Assembly: GCF_031461075.1 (NCBI RefSeq)
Contig: NZ_JAVKPK010000008.1
Span: 1 to 64,000 of the forward strand
Direction: 5' to 3'
Source of the DNA: Methanosarcina baikalica
Lineage (GTDB): Archaea; Halobacteriota; Methanosarcinia; Methanosarcinales; Methanosarcinaceae
DNA: 64,000 bases
Shown: positions 18,868 through 28,273 of the stretch, one piece after another
Layout: each line of letters starts with the position of its first letter
Numbering within the stretch: the stretch's first letter is position 1
Program-made: the position numbers and the translations under genes
Notes under the pieces: model-generated
The model's input: the letters and a program-made list of their open reading frames with translations, nothing else
Told to the model about the DNA's origin: nothing
Databases searched by the model: none

Positions 18868-21281
18868 TTGATCATCTCTCCTTCCCGGGCAAGGCTGGTA
18901 AAAGTGCCTGCAAGCCCTTTTGTATTTGGAACATAAGCTTTTTTGAAATAGAGCCGGTTTCCTGAATCTCCCAGCTCTTTTTTTAATTTCTCGAAATGGC
19001 TGACAGTTAAAGGATATACAATCTCGGCTTTAGGGCTGTCAGGGGGATCTTCAATAAAGAGTACAGAAGATGCCCCACATTTGAAGGCGTGAAGTAGCAG
19101 ATCTTTGTCCACAACAAGGTTTGTGGGTACCTTGATCAACTTGACATTTGAGGGATAGCTCAGCACGCTATTTCCTATATTATCGCAGGTCAAGGATGCA
19201 ATCCCGCTGTTTACGAAGCCAAGCAGGTCTCCCTCTTTAAGTATACCCTCAATTTCGGCTTTTAGCTGAGTTTTCGTGAAGCTTGCGATCTGAATAGCCC
19301 CGTTTTGACAGAGTTCAGTGCAATATCCGCAGCCTGTACAGACCAGCGGGTCTACGACAATCTTTCCATTCTCTTTTAAAGAAAAAGCATCAAACGGGCA
19401 CTTGAGACATTCCTTACACTGAGCACAGAGAAGCTGGTTTATAGTCGGAATTTCATTTACCAGTGCTTTTGGGCTGTCCGCAATAAAGGCCCTTCCTCTT
19501 ACCGCTGCAAGCCCTGCCTGGGAAATAGTGTCTGTAACATCTTTAGGGCTCTGAGCAGTGCCGCAGACAAAGATCCCGTCGAGTGAACTATCTACAGGTT
19601 TCAATTTCGAATGTCTCTCCTTAAGAAAGCCACTTTCGTCCTGGCTCAAGTTCAGTACACTGGCAATTTTTCTGGTCCCTCTGGAAGGGATCATGGCTGC
19701 AGAGAGTACAACGAGATCTGCAGGAATCTCCTTTATCCTCTGGTCCAGGGTATCTTCAATTCTTACAACAAGACTCTTATCCGGCTTTTCCACAATTTCG
19801 GCAGGTCTTCCCCTTACAAAGTTGACTCCCATATCCTGGACTGCGCGATAGTAATTCTCGTAGAAACCAAGAGCTCGCAGATCAATATAGCAAATTGTTA
19901 TTTCTGTGCCTGGATATTTTTTGAGTATCAGGCTCGAGTGTTTTAGGGCTGCCATGCAGCAGTACCTGGAACAGTAACGATTTCCACCTTCTTTTTCATC
20001 TCTCGAACCCACACACTGGATCATAACTATTCTTTTAGGTGTTCCGGTTCCATTTGAGTTGTCAGAAGGATTGTCAGAGGAATTCTTACTTCCACAAGTG
20101 CCTGTTGAAGATCGGACAGCCTCACAAGCCATGCTGAAATCAGAAGGCTTGAGCAGCATCCCTTTTGTAGGGCCGTTAATTCCAAGCATTCTGGCGAGTT
20201 CCATCTGCGTCATCACGTTTTTGAAAATCCCGTACCCGTACTGAGGTTTTTGGGATGCATCATACTCGTCAAAGCCGGTAGCAACAATAACTGCACCAAC
20301 ATTGAGGTCAATAATCTCTTCCTTTTGCAAAAAATCAATTGCTCCGGATTTACAGACCTCTGCGCATTTTCCGCAGGTTTCACCATTCAGCTGCAGACAG
20401 TGATCAGGATCTATGCAGTAAGTCTTCGGCACTGATTGGGAAAAACGCAGGGAAATTGCTTTTTTGTCCATGTGTCCGCAGTTGAACTCATTTTCAACCA
20501 GGACAGGACAGACATGGCTGCATCGACCACAGCCGGTACATTTATCCTGCACGTATCTCGGTTTTTTCCTGAGCCTGACCGTGAAGTTGCCGGCGCTTCC
20601 GCTTAAGCGATCCACCTCAGTCCAGGTTAGAAGGGTTATTTTCGGGTTAGCTACTACCTCATTCATCAGTGGGCTAAGTGAGCACATTGCGCACTCTTCC
20701 GCAAGCTTGTCAGGAGAAAAGACCTTGCCTATTTTTGCCATATTCCCACCTATACTGGAATCTTTCTCAACGAGGTAGGTGGAAATTCCATTATCTGCAA
20801 GGTTCACTGCCGCAGTTATCCCTGCAATCCCTCCGCCAATAACGAGGGCCTGTGGAGCGATGTCAACTTTTATTTCTTCAAGGGGCTCGATATTTTCCAG
20901 GCGTCTGAGTTTTCCCCGAAGAAGTGAGAGAGCTTTTTCAGTAGCTTCGGCTTTATCTGGATGTACCCAGGCACAGTGTTCCCTGAGGTTTGCAATTTCG
21001 AGCATTGCTCTGTTAAGTCCTGCCTCCTGAATACATTTTTTAAAAAGAGTGCCATGTTTGGAAGGAGTACACGAGCCTATAACTATCCGGTCCAGGTTCC
21101 CTTCAGAGATCTTATTTTTGATCAGGGTCTGTCCCTCTCTTGAACAAAGATACTCGTAATCGAAGACTGGAACCCCTTCTGCCTGCAGGGTTTTCTTAAG
21201 ATAATTTATATCAATATGTTCGGAAATATTCCCACTGCAATGGCAGATAAATACAGCGGTTTTGTCCAGGGCAGCATTCAT
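18864..21281 (-). CDS. hdrA: Heterodisulfide reductase subunit A with C-terminal MvhD-like domain
   Basis: 805 residues. The flavin subunit passes electrons to HdrC/HdrB and, in related complexes, bifurcates toward ferredoxin. Order: N-terminal domain with VFICHCSGNI (about 10-19) and GSCTPSKH; FAD Rossmann motif VIGGGIAGITAA (about 146-157); a ferredoxin insert (CTGCGRCSHVCP); a second Cys-rich loop; MIQCVGSRDE with NRYCSRYCCMAA; two C-terminal ferredoxin motifs (CAQCKECLKCP, CTGCGYCTELC); then about 110 residues resembling MvhD in which most family cysteines are missing. A Ser/Asn/Gly-rich insertion (SSTGTCGSKNSSDNPSDNSN) sits near residue 400. The order A-C-B suggests the hdrA1C1B1-type paralogue; I am not certain. 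A TATA-like element at about 21306-21316 implies a nearly leaderless mRNA. Confidence 0.94.
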   Translation of the reverse strand: MNAALDKTAVFICHCSGNISEHIDINYLKKTLQAEGVPVFDYEYLCSREGQTLIKNKISEGNLDRIVIGSCTPSKHGTLFKKCIQEAGLNRAMLEIANLREHCAWVHPDKAEATEKALSLLRGKLRRLENIEPLEEIKVDIAPQALVIGGGIAGITAAVNLADNGISTYLVEKDSSIGGNMAKIGKVFSPDKLAEECAMCSLSPLMNEVVANPKITLLTWTEVDRLSGSAGNFTVRLRKKPRYVQDKCTGCGRCSHVCPVLVENEFNCGHMDKKAISLRFSQSVPKTYCIDPDHCLQLNGETCGKCAEVCKSGAIDFLQKEEIIDLNVGAVIVATGFDEYDASQKPQYGYGIFKNVMTQMELARMLGINGPTKGMLLKPSDFSMACEAVRSSTGTCGSKNSSDNPSDNSNGTGTPKRIVMIQCVGSRDEKEGGNRYCSRYCCMAALKHSSLILKKYPGTEITICYIDLRALGFYENYYRAVQDMGVNFVRGRPAEIVEKPDKSLVVRIEDTLDQRIKEIPADLVVLSAAMIPSRGTRKIASVLNLSQDESGFLKERHSKLKPVDSSLDGIFVCGTAQSPKDVTDTISQAGLAAVRGRAFIADSPKALVNEIPTINQLLCAQCKECLKCPFDAFSLKENGKIVVDPLVCTGCGYCTELCQNGAIQIASFTKTQLKAEIEGILKEGDLLGFVNSGIASLTCDNIGNSVLSYPSNVKLIKVPTNLVVDKDLLLHAFKCGASSVLFIEDPPDSPKAEIVYPLTVSHFEKLKKELGDSGNRLYFKKAYVPNTKGLAGTFTSLAREGEMIK

Positions 21282-21846
21282 TATACTAAATCTTTCAGGG
21301 ATTTGTATTTAATACTTACCAGAATAATAAAAATATTGTCACAAAAAGGAAAGAATACAACAAATATTAACCCAAAAGAGACATTTTTCGAGAGAAACGT
21401 ACACTTAAACTCTCCCTCTACTTTATTCTGATTATAATTATATTCCTGAACAAAGAAATACTATAATAAGAAATGCATTTCTTCTATATAAATAAAAGCT
21501 TGCAGGAATCTGGACTCTATAACTTATTTTTCTTCCTGTATTTTCCAGGGTATTAATGTATAAGAGTTTAGGACCTCCTATTGTAAGAACTCTTTTATAG
21601 GCATATAATTATATATATGGAGAAAGTATTATTATTATTATTATTTAAATCAACTGAGGAAAACAGATTTTGTGAGATACTCCCACAGATCCGAAACTCA
21701 TATAAATAGAAATATATTTTCTAAGGCAATAAATAACTCTTTGAAAATAACTTATCTAAAATAATATGTTTCTATTGATCTGGTAATACTGGATAAAAAA
21801 GGATATCGAAAGCAAGTGGAAGTTATTCTTTCGGTATAAACGGTAG
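21282..21846. other. Divergent intergenic region between hdrA and the first regulator
   Basis: 565 very AT-rich bases. It contains the minus-strand hdrA promoter (TATA-like, about 21306-21316) and an (ATT)n microsatellite near 21627-21645. No gene seen. Its length and position suit a two-way regulatory region. Confidence 0.5.
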
Positions 21847-22248
21847 ATGATAGTTGTGGCAGATGATGGGTTTATATTAGAGGACAGCGGCTTTAAAATG
21901 GGAGAGGTTGAATACGAAATGGTGGAGCTTTTGAGAAGTCTTAATATCAACAGACCAGTTGCTCTCACTCTTGCGTGCCTCTCCAAAGGAGAAGAAATTT
22001 CTTCCCAGTGTATCGAAATGGTATCAGGCTTGAGACAGCCTGAAGTCAGCATTGCAATGCGCTATCTTCGCGAAAATGACTGGGTAGACATGCGAGAAGA
22101 AAAGAAGAATCAGGGCAAAGGCAGGCCGGTTAAGCTGTACAAACTAGTTGTCCGAATGGAAACAATTGTTGACACAATAGAAGAAAACGTGATGGCTCAA
22201 AGTAAGGCCGTGCTCCAGAACATAGAACGCCTTAAGAATCTTTCCTGA
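21847..22248 (+). CDS. Winged-helix transcriptional regulator, paralogue 1
   Basis: 133 residues. A short N-terminal segment is followed by a winged helix-turn-helix: NRPVALTLACLSKGEEISSQ, the recognition region VSGLRQPEVSIAMRYLRENDWV (about 58-79), and a basic wing EEKKNQGKGRPVKLYKL (about 84-100). The C-terminal helix (VDTIEENVMAQSKAVLQNIERL) could dimerise. It resembles archaeal TrmB/ArsR-type regulators, but no ligand domain is present. It is highly similar to the next gene and divergent from hdrA, so hdr is a natural target to test. Confidence 0.8.
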   Translation: MIVVADDGFILEDSGFKMGEVEYEMVELLRSLNINRPVALTLACLSKGEEISSQCIEMVSGLRQPEVSIAMRYLRENDWVDMREEKKNQGKGRPVKLYKLVVRMETIVDTIEENVMAQSKAVLQNIERLKNLS

Positions 22249-22919
22249 AAGTCGATTTAGAAGCTGACATATCAGAAGCATTTTTCATAAAAATTACAGG
22301 AAAATTTTATTCTCATTATAATATCCCGGTCCTAACCCGGAAATAGTTTCTCACATCATATCTAAATATAAAGTAATTCAAACTTTATTTACATTCTTAT
22401 AACATCTCTTTTTTCATCCAAAACTGAATTTTAATAATACAAAACTGAAATCTTTCAAATACAAAGTATAAAATACAAAAGTATACCAAAAAGAAACATT
22501 TCAGTAGATATGAAAAGTGCGTCTCGCGAGCTTAATTAAATTTCACTTTAATAGGGTTCTACAGCTTCTTTTCACATCCAACTAATTTTAGTAAGCTAAC
22601 GCTGAAAAAAACACTGTAGCTCATTTCAGGTCTTCCTCAATGTCGAATTCTTTTTTTTTGAATGTTACTATTTTCAGGGCAGATTGGAGTTTTTTAAAGA
22701 ATTTCATGGCAACTTGCAAATATTTTCACATTAGAAAACCGAAGTTGTAAACCTGAACCGATAAATATATACAGCAATATACAGCATCTGCTGGGTGCAT
22801 CCAGAACGATTAAACAGTAAAAACACTCTCAAATATGAGTATAAATCGATAAATATTAAACTGAAACATAAGTAGATATTTATATTAATTGACTCTATAA
22901 TCGTTCTTCGGGTGATTAA
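22249..22919. other. Intergenic region between the paired regulators
   Basis: No gene found. Notable signals are a TATA box at 22876-22887 and GGTGAT three bases before the next ATG. A short near-repeat (tatacagcaatatacagcat, around 22769-22788) could be an operator. Confidence 0.45.
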
Positions 22920-23333
22920 ATGGTAGATGAACGTGGTTTAGCTATAGAATTTGCTAACCTAAAGGATGAGACCCCAATAACCATGGGATCAAGCGAATAT
23001 GAAATGATAGAATTATTCAGAAGAATCAATGTCAGCAGGCCAATTGCTCTTACTCTTACCTGTCTTGCAAAAGGAAGGGAAATTTCTTCCCAGAGCATTG
23101 AAATGATATCAGGCCTGAGGCAGCCTGAAGTCAGTGTCGCAATGCGTTACCTCCGCGAAAACAACTGGATTAATATTCGGGAAGAAAAAAAATCAAAAGG
23201 TAAGGGCAGACCGATAAAGCTGTACAGGCTCATAGTCCCAATGGATCGCATTGTCAGTAAGATTGAAGAAGAAATCATAGCCGAAAGTAGACTTGTGCTG
23301 AGGAATATCGAACGCCTGAAGCACATTGCCTGA
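22920..23333 (+). CDS. Winged-helix transcriptional regulator, paralogue 2
   Basis: 137 residues, aligned over its whole length with the preceding regulator. Shared blocks are EISSQ, EMISGLRQPEVSVAMRYL, KGKGRPIKLYRL and RNIERLKH. The main difference lies in the first 25 residues. It has its own promoter (TATA 22876-22887) and a GGTGAT ribosome site, so the two copies can be expressed separately. The near-identical recognition helix suggests both bind similar operators, and the diverged N-termini suggest different inputs. Confidence 0.8.
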   Translation: MVDERGLAIEFANLKDETPITMGSSEYEMIELFRRINVSRPIALTLTCLAKGREISSQSIEMISGLRQPEVSVAMRYLRENNWINIREEKKSKGKGRPIKLYRLIVPMDRIVSKIEEEIIAESRLVLRNIERLKHIA

Positions 23334-24039
23334 AATTTATGATAGGGAATAGAATGGCCCTGGGACTCGATGCGAGTTTCATACAAGAAAGTATCTTGAC
23401 TCTTACTATTCAAAGCCGTCCTGTCTTGAAGGGGATTCATCCCTACCCCAACTTTTTACTAACTGCCAACTCTTTTGCTTCAATAAATATTCCTTATTAA
23501 CAACTCTTTTCTCAAAAGCATCTTTCGTTAAAATTTAATTTTCCTGTCTTAGTTTATTTTTTCTTGTCTGAACTTATGTTCCCTGTCTGAGAACTTGATC
23601 TCGATTAATTTTCAGAGCTTAATCATATCTTCAACTATAAGCCACTCATAAGTTACGGAGTTAAATTTCATTAGTAAAAGGAAAGAAAGAGAAAATGATT
23701 ATAAAAAATATACGTAAATAAAGAGATGGGTAAAGTATGAAAATAAAATATAGAAACCGGTAGATAGAATATGGCAGATTGAATATAAGAGGATCCCATT
23801 TGGATTCGGTTAAGGTTTAAAACGTCAAAAAGTGTTATTTTTTATGCCATATATCTAAGAATTCAGTTGGAAAATCGCTATACGTGGTATTCGAAGTTAT
23901 GCATAAAATTCGTTAACCAACGCTAAAAGAAGAGGATCCTAAATATAAAATTAAGAGAATCTAAAAGCGAAAGAAAAATAAGGATTCATAAAATCGGACA
24001 ACAGAATAAAAGAAATGTGGTAGAAATTCAAAGAAAATG
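23334..24039. other. Intergenic region upstream of the tRNA genes
   Basis: About 700 AT-rich bases without a credible ORF. No repeat of the window's element families was found here. Confidence 0.4.
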
Positions 24040-24116
24040 TGGTGGGCCCGCTGCGATTCGAACGCAGGACCTCACGGTTATCAGCCGTGCGCTCCACCAG
24101 GCTAAGCTACGGGCCC
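24040..24116 (-). tRNA. tRNA-Ile (GAT), copy 1
   Basis: The minus strand folds as a standard cloverleaf. The acceptor GGGCCCG pairs with CGGGCCC, and the anticodon stem CACGG/CCGTG encloses CTGATAA (anticodon GAT). The T arm is CTGCG-TTCGAAT-CGCAG. The discriminator is A and the 3' CCA (24042-24040) is encoded. Confidence 0.95.
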
Positions 24117-24179
24117 TAATTGAAGGGTAAATGCAGTTATAAAACCTTAAATTTCTCTGGAAAAGAGATTATTAAATTA

Positions 24180-24256
24180 TGGTGGGCCCGCTGCGATTCG
24201 AACGCAGGACCTCACGGTTATCAGCCGTGCGCTCCACCAGGCTAAGCTACGGGCCC
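24180..24256 (-). tRNA. tRNA-Ile (GAT), copy 2
   Basis: Identical in sequence to copy 1, including the encoded CCA (24182-24180), and separated from it by about 63 bases of unrelated spacer. Probably a local duplication or a homogenised pair. Confidence 0.95.
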
Positions 24257-24481
24257 ATATATCAGGTTTTTTCGATTTATCAGACTTGAAAGGCTTTTTC
24301 GGGAAAGCGTCCCAATCAGACAACACTTTTAATACTCAATTTACTACTTATAACTTTTGCTTGAATATTTTTAGTTTCAGAGATCCAAAAATTTATTTAC
24401 AGGAAGCCGAGCAGGACTGGCGACAGTTTTATATAAGATATTGAGTGTATGAGGGAATGCTGATAAAGCAGAGCCTGATAT

Positions 24482-24553
24482 GGGCCGGTAGATCAGGGGT
24501 AGATCGCTACCTTGGCATGGTAGAGGCCTCGGGTTCAATTCCCGACCGGTCCA
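24482..24553 (+). tRNA. tRNA-Ala (GGC)
   Basis: The acceptor GGGCCGG pairs with CCGGTCC and includes the G3:U70 alanine identity pair. The anticodon stem CTACC/GGTAG encloses TTGGCAT (anticodon GGC). T loop GTTCAAT. Discriminator A; CCA is not encoded. Confidence 0.95.
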
Positions 24554-24765
24554 CTTAAAAATATTTGACAGTCTAGAGCACTACTATTTTTATACTTTTT
24601 TCATGCTCATTCATAAAGTGTTAATGGAAACAAAAAACAAGGTTTTTGGATAAAAATAATTTGAAAACGTAACACTACTCATACGTAAAACAGGTTTTCA
24701 AGACAAAATTAATAATATAATTTACGAAACGTGCTACCCGGGGGAAATATATATAGGTGAGTGGT

Positions 24766-25422
24766 TCAGCATTTTTCGGTGTACCCTGATTTGAGATATT
24801 TTTCATTATGAATACTCCTTTCCATTAATTCTCTCTGTCCAATATTGTCTTCTCCCCATTTTCGTTTCACTTCTTCACTCCATTGGAGTTTACCATCTCC
24901 AATCATAGACTTTGGAATTGCAAAAATGTTTGCTCTTATGTTTCTAGAAGTGTTGCACTTTAACCATTTATATTGATTTGTTTCCGTATCATACGCCATG
25001 TGGTAATCAAGTCTAAGCTCGCTGAGTATCTCGGAGGATTTACAGTAAATTTGTTTTTGTCCTTCCGTTGGCTCTTTTCTTTGCCTCCGCTTTCTCTTTT
25101 CTATTTCAATTTCTTCTTTTCTTATGTCTTCCAGATACCATAAACTTCTATCAACTTCACTTTTAAATACGATCAGATGCCATTTTAGAGACAGTGAATA
25201 CTGCTTTTTCATAAGCCCATGTAATTCGGCGATTAGATCAAAGTCGTTTGTTATGCTTTCAATTTCTTTCATTAGTTGTTTCATTCTGGCCAGATTTGTC
25301 TTCTGTCTTTCTTGACTTGTTACCATAACTACCCACGACATATTCATTTTTATTACACTGTTATGCACGAAATCATACTTTAAACCTTTGTTAGTAAAGG
25401 ATAAAATGTGAAAATTAGCCAA
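24766..25422 (-). CDS. Hypothetical protein next to the tRNA cluster
   Basis: 218 residues, highly charged and mostly helical. It has a basic stretch (IEKRKRRQRKEPTEGQKQ, about 110-127) and a mixed C-terminal part with several Trp and Tyr. The first 30 residues are less typical, and internal ATG codons (near residues 26, 28 and 33) may be the true start, for example at MVTSQERQKTNLARMKQL. No ribosome site clearly decides this. No family recognised. It is the only protein gene between the tRNAs and a pseudogene, so it may be accessory. Confidence 0.45.
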   Translation of the reverse strand: MANFHILSFTNKGLKYDFVHNSVIKMNMSWVVMVTSQERQKTNLARMKQLMKEIESITNDFDLIAELHGLMKKQYSLSLKWHLIVFKSEVDRSLWYLEDIRKEEIEIEKRKRRQRKEPTEGQKQIYCKSSEILSELRLDYHMAYDTETNQYKWLKCNTSRNIRANIFAIPKSMIGDGKLQWSEEVKRKWGEDNIGQRELMERSIHNEKYLKSGYTEKC

Positions 25423-25764
25423 AAAATAGAAGGAATAAAGGAACTAATTCTTACCTTCAAAATTGTATAAGGAAAGTAAACTATAGGGAATTAAAGTATT
25501 TTTTATCTGAGCGTCAATTAAGGGAGTTTTTAAGAGTAAATGAGTTTTATTCATCTACTGACTGAAAAAATTTGAGGTCACATATTCTATATTATATCGA
25601 TTTCTTTAGTCTATTACGTTCCTCTATCTCTTTTTAGTTCTATCGTGGGGTCTGGTAGAGAAGGAAGGATTCAGTGAGTTTGAATTCCCCCAATATTTCC
25701 AATTTTTGCGAATCATTCAGATTGATCTTTTTATTTGTTTATAAACTCCGCAGCAAATCGCAAA
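25423..25764. other. Intergenic region
   Basis: AT-rich, with no gene or structured element recognised. The missing N-terminal half of the downstream pseudogene is not visible here. Confidence 0.35.
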
Positions 25765-26177
25765 TGGCGTAACCAGTCTGTATCTTAGCTAACCTCCTGG
25801 CACGGTCAATACTGGGGGATAGGGAGAATCCACGATGGAAAATCCTCTCGGGTATCATGGGGACCCTTATTGGGATTCTTGTGTTCGCATATCCATTAAG
25901 CCCTTTTGTCATCCTGACCTTTCTTATTATATTACTCGGGGTATGGAGTGTGATATATGGTTCAAACTTGCCTGGGCGTTTAAGGGAGGGGGTATAGGAA
26001 TGGATGTCCTCGGGCTCCTGACAATTATCCTTGGCATACTCTTGCTCCTTAATCCTCTTGCCGGCGCTGTTATCCTTCCCTGGGTATATGTTTTCTCTCT
26101 TATTGTAGGTGGGTGGAATTGCAGCATTAATAGGTGGACTCAGTATGAGGTCTGATAAATCTTCCTCACATGCAGGA
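25765..26177 (+). pseudogene. Broken HdeD-family (DUF308) membrane protein
   Basis: Three frames must be joined to read the family. The first gives ARSILGDRENPRWKILSGIM and FAYPLSPFVILTFLIILLGV, then a stop near 25996. The second gives GMDVLGLLTIILGILLLLNP and LAGAVILPWVY. The third gives VGGIAALIGGLSMRSDKSSS and a stop at about 26177. HdeD proteins have paired hydrophobic repeats with exactly such LLNPLAGA and NPRW motifs. The 5' end of the gene is missing. At least two frameshifts make it non-functional. Confidence 0.75.
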
Positions 26178-26308
26178 TAAAGGTCCCGAACAGGATGAAA
26201 GGCACTTCAGGCCAGGTACTCCCGCCGTATCCCTGAGATACCTTAAAGTATCCTCATACCTCTAAGCCTCCACATTTTTTAAATATTTGAAAAATCTTAA
26301 TAGTCTGC

Positions 26309-26968
26309 ATGCGCAAAACCAAAGTCACAATTACAGGACTGATTTTTCTTTCCTTCATAATTTCAATCTATTTTTTTCCGCTGGTGCCTGAACAGATGGC
26401 AACTCACTGGGACTCTCAGGGAGAGGTAAACGGTTATATGTCGAAGCTCTGGGGGCTCTTTTTCATGCCGTTAGTGATTACCGGACTTGCAATTATGTTT
26501 CTGGTAATTCCAAGAATCGACCCGAAGAAAGAAAATATAGCAAAATTCAGGAAGTATTATGACCGATTTATATTTCTTTTGATTTTTTTTCTGATTGCCG
26601 TTCATCTCCAGGTACTGCTCTGGAACATAGGGATCCGAATTAGCCCGAATGCCGTGTTTCCTGTGGGAATAGGGCTTCTGTTTTACTACATAGGGGTTCT
26701 TATGGAAAATGCAGAGAGAAACTGGTTCATCGGCATCAGGACTCCCTGGACCCTCAGCAGCGACAGAGTCTGGAGAAAAACTAATAGGCTAGGAGGAAAA
26801 TTATTCAGGATTGCAGGGATATCTGCTATTTTTGGAGTTTTTTTCCCTAAACTTGCATTTTTTTTCACTATTGTGCCTGCGCTGTTTGTTGCCGGGTTCA
26901 CAGTTGTTTACTCATATATTGAGTATCAAAAAGAACTGAAAAATCCTCAATCTCAAATCAAAACTTAA
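26309..26968 (+). CDS. SdpI/DUF1648-like membrane protein
   Basis: 219 residues with about six membrane segments. The DUF1648 signature is near the N-terminus (FPLVPEQMATHWDSQGEVNGYMSK, about 24-47). The later block NWFIGIRTPWTLSSDRVWRKTNRLGGKLF is typical of SdpI immunity-type proteins. Bacterial SdpI protects against a secreted toxin; the archaeal role is unknown. A TATA-like element at about 26277-26286 leaves almost no leader, so the mRNA is probably leaderless. Confidence 0.8.
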   Translation: MRKTKVTITGLIFLSFIISIYFFPLVPEQMATHWDSQGEVNGYMSKLWGLFFMPLVITGLAIMFLVIPRIDPKKENIAKFRKYYDRFIFLLIFFLIAVHLQVLLWNIGIRISPNAVFPVGIGLLFYYIGVLMENAERNWFIGIRTPWTLSSDRVWRKTNRLGGKLFRIAGISAIFGVFFPKLAFFFTIVPALFVAGFTVVYSYIEYQKELKNPQSQIKT

Positions 26969-27063
26969 AAAGAGAACGCTTTAAGGATTTCTGCATATTC
27001 CAATTCCTGAAATCCTTATTTACTCGGTTTCTGGCTTTTTATTTATCAGCACTTTTATCTAAC

Positions 27064-27573
27064 ATGTTCTCTTTTGTTTTATTGATTTTTATGGCCGAGG
27101 ATATAACAAATGATTCCAGCAAAAAAATTGAAAATGGGGATACCATTTCCGTTCATTATGTAGGTAAACTTGAAAATGGCACCGTTTTCGATACATCCGT
27201 AAAGGAAGCAGCCGTTGAGGCAGAGATCTACAATGACATGAGAAGCTATCAACCTCTGACATTTACCGTTGGCGCAGGCCAGATGATAAAAGGCTTTGAC
27301 GAAGGGGTTGTCGGGATGAGAGTAGGAGAAGAAAAAATTCTTAAAATTCCACCCGAAGAAGCATATGGCGAGTGCATAGAAGATCTCTTAAGGGAACTGC
27401 CGGTTGAAGCTGTTAATTTTAATCCGGAAGTTGGAATGCAGCTGGTGACAGAAACCGGCCTCAAAGGCATTGTCACAGAAGTAGGCGAGAAAAATTTTGT
27501 TGTGGATTTTAACCACGAACTTGCAGGCAAGACCCTGATATTCGAAGTCAAAGTAGTTTCCATGGAGGTATGA
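27064..27573 (+). CDS. FKBP-type peptidyl-prolyl isomerase 1 (cytoplasmic)
   Basis: Up to 169 residues. The FKBP core NGDTISVHYVGKLENGTVFDTS opens the domain. The insert-in-flap typical of archaeal FKBPs follows, then MIKGFDEGVVGMRVGEEKILKIPPEEAYGE and a C-terminal DFNHELAGKTLIFEVKVV. An ATG at 27091 (MAEDITND) gives a more usual N-terminus than the hydrophobic MFSFVLLIF start at 27064; neither has a ribosome site. It overlaps the second FKBP gene by four bases, the first of three tandem paralogues. Confidence 0.88.
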   Translation: MFSFVLLIFMAEDITNDSSKKIENGDTISVHYVGKLENGTVFDTSVKEAAVEAEIYNDMRSYQPLTFTVGAGQMIKGFDEGVVGMRVGEEKILKIPPEEAYGECIEDLLRELPVEAVNFNPEVGMQLVTETGLKGIVTEVGEKNFVVDFNHELAGKTLIFEVKVVSMEV

Positions 27574-28145
27574 AAAGAATGAAAGTCCGGAACGGAGCAA
27601 TTTTATTCATATCGATACTGCTCCTTGGAAGCATACTCCTTGGAAGCGGTTGCACGGATAAAGGGAACGTAAACGAGACTGGAGACAGCAGAATAGTAAA
27701 AACTGGAGACACCGTCCAGGTAGACTACACCGGAAAGCTCGAAAACGGAACGGTTTTTGACACTTCGATAGAAGAAGTTGCAAAGCAGGCTGGTACATAC
27801 GACTCTAACAGGACTTACACTCCTCTAACATTTGTGGCTGGGACAGGCCAGATGATCAAGGGCTTTGACGAAGGTGTGATCGGGATGAAAGTGGGAGAAG
27901 AAAAAACTATCACAATCCCACCTGAAGAAGCTTATGGAGAATACGACAAATCAAAGATCCTGGCAATTCCTATAAAAGAATTAAATCTAACCGAAACTCC
28001 AGAAGTCGGGCAAACACTTAGAGATATGTACGGAAATCCGTTCAAAGTAATTGCCGTGAATGACACGCATGTTACTCTTGACCTCAACCGCGAGCTCGCA
28101 GGTAAGACCCTGGTTTTTGATATAAAACTCGTCTCTATAGAATAA
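27570..28145 (+). CDS. FKBP-type peptidyl-prolyl isomerase 2, exported lipoprotein
   Basis: 191 residues. A signal sequence (ILFISILLLGSILLGSGC) with a lipobox-like LGSGC at about 25-29 predicts lipid anchoring outside the membrane. The FKBP domain follows: GDTVQVDYTGKLENGTVFDTS, FVAGTGQMIKGFDEGVIGMK, DLNRELAGKTLVFDIKLV. It overlaps the upstream gene by ATGA. It probably folds secreted or surface proteins, in contrast to the cytoplasmic neighbour. Confidence 0.88.
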   Translation: MKRMKVRNGAILFISILLLGSILLGSGCTDKGNVNETGDSRIVKTGDTVQVDYTGKLENGTVFDTSIEEVAKQAGTYDSNRTYTPLTFVAGTGQMIKGFDEGVIGMKVGEEKTITIPPEEAYGEYDKSKILAIPIKELNLTETPEVGQTLRDMYGNPFKVIAVNDTHVTLDLNRELAGKTLVFDIKLVSIE

Positions 28146-28273
28146 ATTTAAGTTCTTGAAAATCAAATTGAGAGTTTGTAGAATTTATTTTAGAGTTATG
28201 CGTCCTTTCGGCACAATAGAACATTTTAGGGAGATTGAAGTGCCGAAAGGAAAATACTGAGGGGAAAAAGCTA

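Noticed and set aside
24554..26300. Integrated element attached at the tRNA-Ala gene
   Set aside because: No second copy of the tRNA 3' end and no integrase gene are visible downstream.
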